Shown piece by piece: positions 6,498 through 8,584 of a stretch of DNA of 8,584 bases (position 1 is the first letter of the stretch; each line of letters opens with the position of its first letter). Below the pieces are notes generated by a model. That model saw only the letters and a program-made list of their open reading frames with translations. It was not told where the DNA came from and made no database searches. Source of the stretch: Bacteroidota bacterium (GTDB lineage Bacteria > Bacteroidota > Ignavibacteria > T3Sed10-11); assembly GCA_007128495.1 (NCBI GenBank), contig SKXH01000167.1, positions 1-8,584 of the forward strand, written 5' to 3'. Position numbers and translations under genes: made by a program.

Positions 6498-6542
6498 TTT
6501 TTACACTTTTCAATGTTTCACCGTTAATAACGGATGTAAAAA
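6498..6542. repeat. Nested inverted repeats between the LD-carboxypeptidase and HAD genes
   Basis: The outer arms TTTTTACA (6498-6505) and TGTAAAAA (6535-6542) are perfect 8-mers. Inside lies the 13-bp palindrome CCGTTAATAACGG (6521-6533). On the minus strand the outer hairpin is followed by TTTTTGG. It could be a weak terminator for the LD-carboxypeptidase transcript, or the inner palindrome could be an operator for the HAD gene. The stretch 6426-6639 otherwise shows no gene. Confidence 0.4.
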
Positions 6543-6639
6543 CTACATATATGGGGTAAAATTTACCAAAATAATAGGTGAGAAAGGATGAAGCGGTGAA
6601 AATCGATCGTAACTCCATTCGACCGGTAAACTGCTAACT

Positions 6640-7689
6640 TTAGTAAACGGCAATAACCGCTTTTTCAAGCAATGTAACTTTCTTATAAACGGTATTCAAT
6701 TCAGCGCGGATTCCCACAGGGAATGTCAATTTGTTGACGATGTGTCCGAACGACATCCCGTAAATCACGGGTATACCGAGATCGTGAAGGCGATCATACA
6801 ACACTTCGTGCAGCGAGAAACCCGGAGAATCTTCATTGCGCGGGTGACAGCCGCGGAAAACACCAAGCACAACCCCCGCAGCACCATCAAACTTCCCCGC
6901 TTTTCTTAAATGCGTCAGCATCCGGTCGACACGGTACGGCTCTTCACGTACTTCCTCTATAAAGATAAGTTTACCTCGTGTATCGATATCGTACGGGGTA
7001 CCGAGCATTGTAACCATGATAGATAAATTACCACCGACGAGACGCCCTGCCACCACGCCGCTTTTAATTACCCGTACCTCATATTCACTTTCTGTTCGTT
7101 CCTCGTCTGCCGTGTACAAAGGAGTATTCGGCGCCGGGTGAACCAGCACTTTTTTAAAATTCACGGTCGTATACTCATTGAACGACGTTGCGCTGTTCAC
7201 CCCGTGAAACGTTACCAATCCCGTTTTGATAAACATCGCATAGCTTAATGCAGTAATATCGCTGAAACCTATAAACGGTTTGGGATTCCATTTTATAATC
7301 TCGAAATCCAGATACGGAAGAATACGTGCACTTCCCCACCCTCCCCGCACACAGAATATACCGCGGACAACCGGATCGGCAAACATATTTTCGAGTTCGC
7401 GGGCACGCGTCTCATCATCACCCGCGAAACTACCATGGCGCGCTAATAATTTGTCGGTATACTTTACACGGAAGCCGAGACCATTAAGATTTCTGATGGA
7501 TCGTTCGAGTTGAGCTTCCGACACATACCCTGCCGGAGCGACAAGTCCGACCGTATCCCCTTCCCGAAGACGGGGAGGCCTCACGACCGGCAATTCATCC
7601 CGCCTTTCATTTGCGATTGTACTCAACGGATTAACGATTGCCGAGGCAGAAAGGGCGGATATCGATTTAAAAAATAATCTTCTTTTCAT
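6640..7689 (-). CDS. Tat-exported muramoyltetrapeptide LD-carboxypeptidase (peptidase family S66)
   Basis: This 349-residue protein begins with MKRRLFFKSISALSASAIVN, a twin-arginine signal (RRLFFK) and hydrophobic stretch with a likely cleavage point near residues 26-28. That predicts export to the periplasm or cell surface. The mature part is a complete S66 peptidase. The substrate loop is GLVAPAGYV (48-56), the nucleophile is Ser120 in VRGGWGSARILPYLD, and GFSDITAL is at 141-148. GGNLSIMVTMLGTPYDID runs from 219 to 236, Glu245 lies in IFIEEVREEPYRVDRML, and His316 lies in SFGHIVNKLTFPVG. These form the Ser-Glu-His triad known from LdcA. The family removes the terminal D-Ala from L,D-linked murein tetrapeptides during peptidoglycan recycling; some relatives cleave other peptides such as microcin C7. 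LdcA of E. coli is cytoplasmic, so the Tat signal suggests an extracytoplasmic variant. The ATG has no clear Shine-Dalgarno. Confidence 0.92.
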   Translation of the reverse strand: MKRRLFFKSISALSASAIVNPLSTIANERRDELPVVRPPRLREGDTVGLVAPAGYVSEAQLERSIRNLNGLGFRVKYTDKLLARHGSFAGDDETRARELENMFADPVVRGIFCVRGGWGSARILPYLDFEIIKWNPKPFIGFSDITALSYAMFIKTGLVTFHGVNSATSFNEYTTVNFKKVLVHPAPNTPLYTADEERTESEYEVRVIKSGVVAGRLVGGNLSIMVTMLGTPYDIDTRGKLIFIEEVREEPYRVDRMLTHLRKAGKFDGAAGVVLGVFRGCHPRNEDSPGFSLHEVLYDRLHDLGIPVIYGMSFGHIVNKLTFPVGIRAELNTVYKKVTLLEKAVIAVY

Positions 7690-7720
7690 TTCAAGTAATC
7701 GTTATTTAAAAAAAATATCT

Positions 7721-7750
7721 TTGTGCATATTTGTGTAGATTCATGGGAGA
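7721..7750. repeat. Degenerate 10-bp tandem units
   Basis: Three consecutive decamers, TTGTGCATAT, TTGTGTAGAT and TCATGGGAGA, follow one another in exact 10-nt register. The first two match at eight of ten positions and the third is more diverged. They lead directly into two adjacent hairpins, and the whole may be one dispersed intergenic element. Confidence 0.35.
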
Positions 7751-7786
7751 CAATTTCGTTGCGTCTACCCGCCGTGTATTTGGCGG
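7745..7786. repeat. Two adjacent hairpins, possible dispersed palindromic element
   Basis: GGGAGAC (7745-7751) pairs with GTCT-A-CCC (7763-7770), leaving one bulged A and an 11-nt loop. CCGCC (7769-7773) pairs with GGCGG (7782-7786) around an 8-nt loop. Neither is followed by a T run on either strand, so they are poor intrinsic terminators. They sit in the 109-bp gap between two same-strand genes. A further GTGTATT (7774-7780) can pair with AATACAC (7805-7811) inside the KamB-like gene end. Confidence 0.45.
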
Positions 7787-7798
7787 AGCTGTGCCGTG

Positions 7799-8584
7799 TT
7801 AGTGAATACACAACTTAAATAAGTCATCCCCGATATCATCCATTACATTAAATACCGGAATTGAAAGATTGCTCTGCATCTCATCCATGAGATTGTTTTT
7901 ATCTATATATGCTGCTGAAAATCGATCCTGCTCATAGAGAGGATAGAATGGATTGACCGTAACACCGATCAGGTCAGGTTTCCGGAAATATGATATTGTC
8001 AATCCTTCGTTGAGAAACGATTCGACGACCGCAGCCATTGCTACCGGACTTTCCGAAAGAAGCAAATTAATCGGAGAGGAAAAGACAAACTGTATACCAC
8101 GCTCATCCGTTAACCTTTTATTTAGGATATGTTGAAGGGCACCTTTCGATACCACTCCCGGTATAGTAATTTTATTATTACCGGCTGCTAACTGTGACCG
8201 GATAAGATCGACATCATCCTCATCTATTACGGAACGTACCGATAACCGGACCGGTTTTTCGTTATCACGAATGATTGAGACTTTTTTTTCATCGAAATGC
8301 CCTGCAATCACGTCCGGCCGGAATAAAAATTCAATTGCCTTCATCTCCCCGGTAAGAGAAGCTATCCCGGCATTTCGTGCGGCGCCTGTTGCGAAGATTA
8401 ACCGGTCGACCATAGACATCGGCATCATTCTGTTGATTGATCCGTCGACAAATACTATCTCCCGCTTCAATTCTTTAATATGTTCAAGAACGGTACGCAA
8501 GGTTGCAACCTTATTCGGGCCGGCAACGACAATGAGTCCGGATTGTGTTACCTCGACGATCAGTAATTCACCGAGTGCGGTGGA
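7799..8584 (-). CDS. KamB-like aminomutase reactivase subunit (5' partial)
   Basis: The frame is open to the right edge, so the N-terminus is missing; 261 residues are visible. The TTG at 8500 lies inside conserved sequence and is not a plausible start, because upstream codons continue the family pattern: TALGELLIVEVTQSG, then VAGPNK. Next come IVFVDGSINRMMPMSM and LIFATGAARNAGIASL. The G-E-x-x-I-V, AGP, VDGxxNR and ATGA motifs recall KamB, the subunit that with KamC reactivates adenosylcobalamin-dependent lysine 5,6-aminomutase. The C-terminal half contains a pattern like ITIPGVVSKGALQHIL and ends in a region rich in acidic residues and Asn. No nucleotide-binding P-loop is visible in the part seen. 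The family call is by motif recall and no KamC, KamD or KamE is in view, so it could be a homologue serving another cobalamin mutase or an uncharacterised relative. Confidence 0.5.
   Translation of the reverse strand, partial: STALGELLIVEVTQSGLIVVAGPNKVATLRTVLEHIKELKREIVFVDGSINRMMPMSMVDRLIFATGAARNAGIASLTGEMKAIEFLFRPDVIAGHFDEKKVSIIRDNEKPVRLSVRSVIDEDDVDLIRSQLAAGNNKITIPGVVSKGALQHILNKRLTDERGIQFVFSSPINLLLSESPVAMAAVVESFLNEGLTISYFRKPDLIGVTVNPFYPLYEQDRFSAAYIDKNNLMDEMQSNLSIPVFNVMDDIGDDLFKLCIH

Noticed and set aside
6331..6618. Small overlapping frames on both strands across the HAD gene start and the gap before it
   Set aside because: They run through AT-rich intergenic sequence and a real gene's 5' end. 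The residues are low-complexity and no start signal supports them.
7745..7770. Intrinsic terminator after the KamB-like gene
   Set aside because: The stem has a bulge and a large loop, and neither strand has a T run after it, so it is better described as a palindromic repeat.
8498..8500. TTG as the start of the KamB-like gene
   Set aside because: Upstream in-frame codons up to the edge continue the family pattern (GELLIVEV, VAGPNK) and no Shine-Dalgarno precedes the TTG.

Overview
The window looks like a stretch of bacterial chromosome of moderate GC content. It is gene-dense, with short AT-rich intergenic gaps and few strong Shine-Dalgarno sequences. The taxon cannot be fixed from eight genes. 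The Tat-type signal on the LD-carboxypeptidase, the weak ribosome binding sites and a degenerate palindromic spacer near the right end would suit an uncultured member of the FCB group or a relative (for example the Ignavibacteria/KSB1/Calditrichota side). This is an inference, not a measurement.

Left block, plus strand (1-2377). The window opens inside a CoA-acylating aldehyde dehydrogenase whose 5' end lies off the edge. Its C-terminus carries a Pro/Lys/Gly-rich linker and a terminal amphipathic helix of the kind that targets enzymes into bacterial microcompartments (BMCs), so a BMC locus probably lies to the left. Its stop codon overlaps by 4 bp (GTGA) the GTG start of a 3-methyladenine DNA glycosylase (AAG/MPG family). 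A short HicB-like antitoxin and a HicA-like toxin follow. The toxin reading frame loses homology after about 51 codons and runs into the antisense of the uvrA 3' end, so the toxin is probably dead.

Centre (2318-5914). A complete uvrA (excinuclease ABC subunit A) lies on the minus strand, converging on the hicBA remnant. Its upstream region holds three TAGGTT/AACCTA words that form two mutually exclusive inverted repeats next to a candidate promoter. A GNAT N-acetyltransferase is divergent from uvrA and ends 4 bp from a convergent HAD-family gene.

Right block, minus strand (5919-8584). In transcription order, right to left, there is a partial protein resembling KamB (lysine 5,6-aminomutase reactivase subunit) running off the right edge, a complete Tat-exported S66-family LD-carboxypeptidase, and a HAD phosphatase of the 'Swiss Army Knife RNA repair' type. 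The gap between the first two holds degenerate 10-bp tandem units and two adjacent hairpins that look like a dispersed intergenic repeat. The gap between the last two holds nested inverted repeats.

No rRNA, tRNA, CRISPR array or complete mobile element was seen. No gap exceeds 300 bp. The strongest hints of an unusual system are the BMC-targeted aldehyde dehydrogenase translationally coupled to a DNA repair glycosylase, and the KamB-like reactivase cut by the right edge. The informative neighbours of both lie outside the window.
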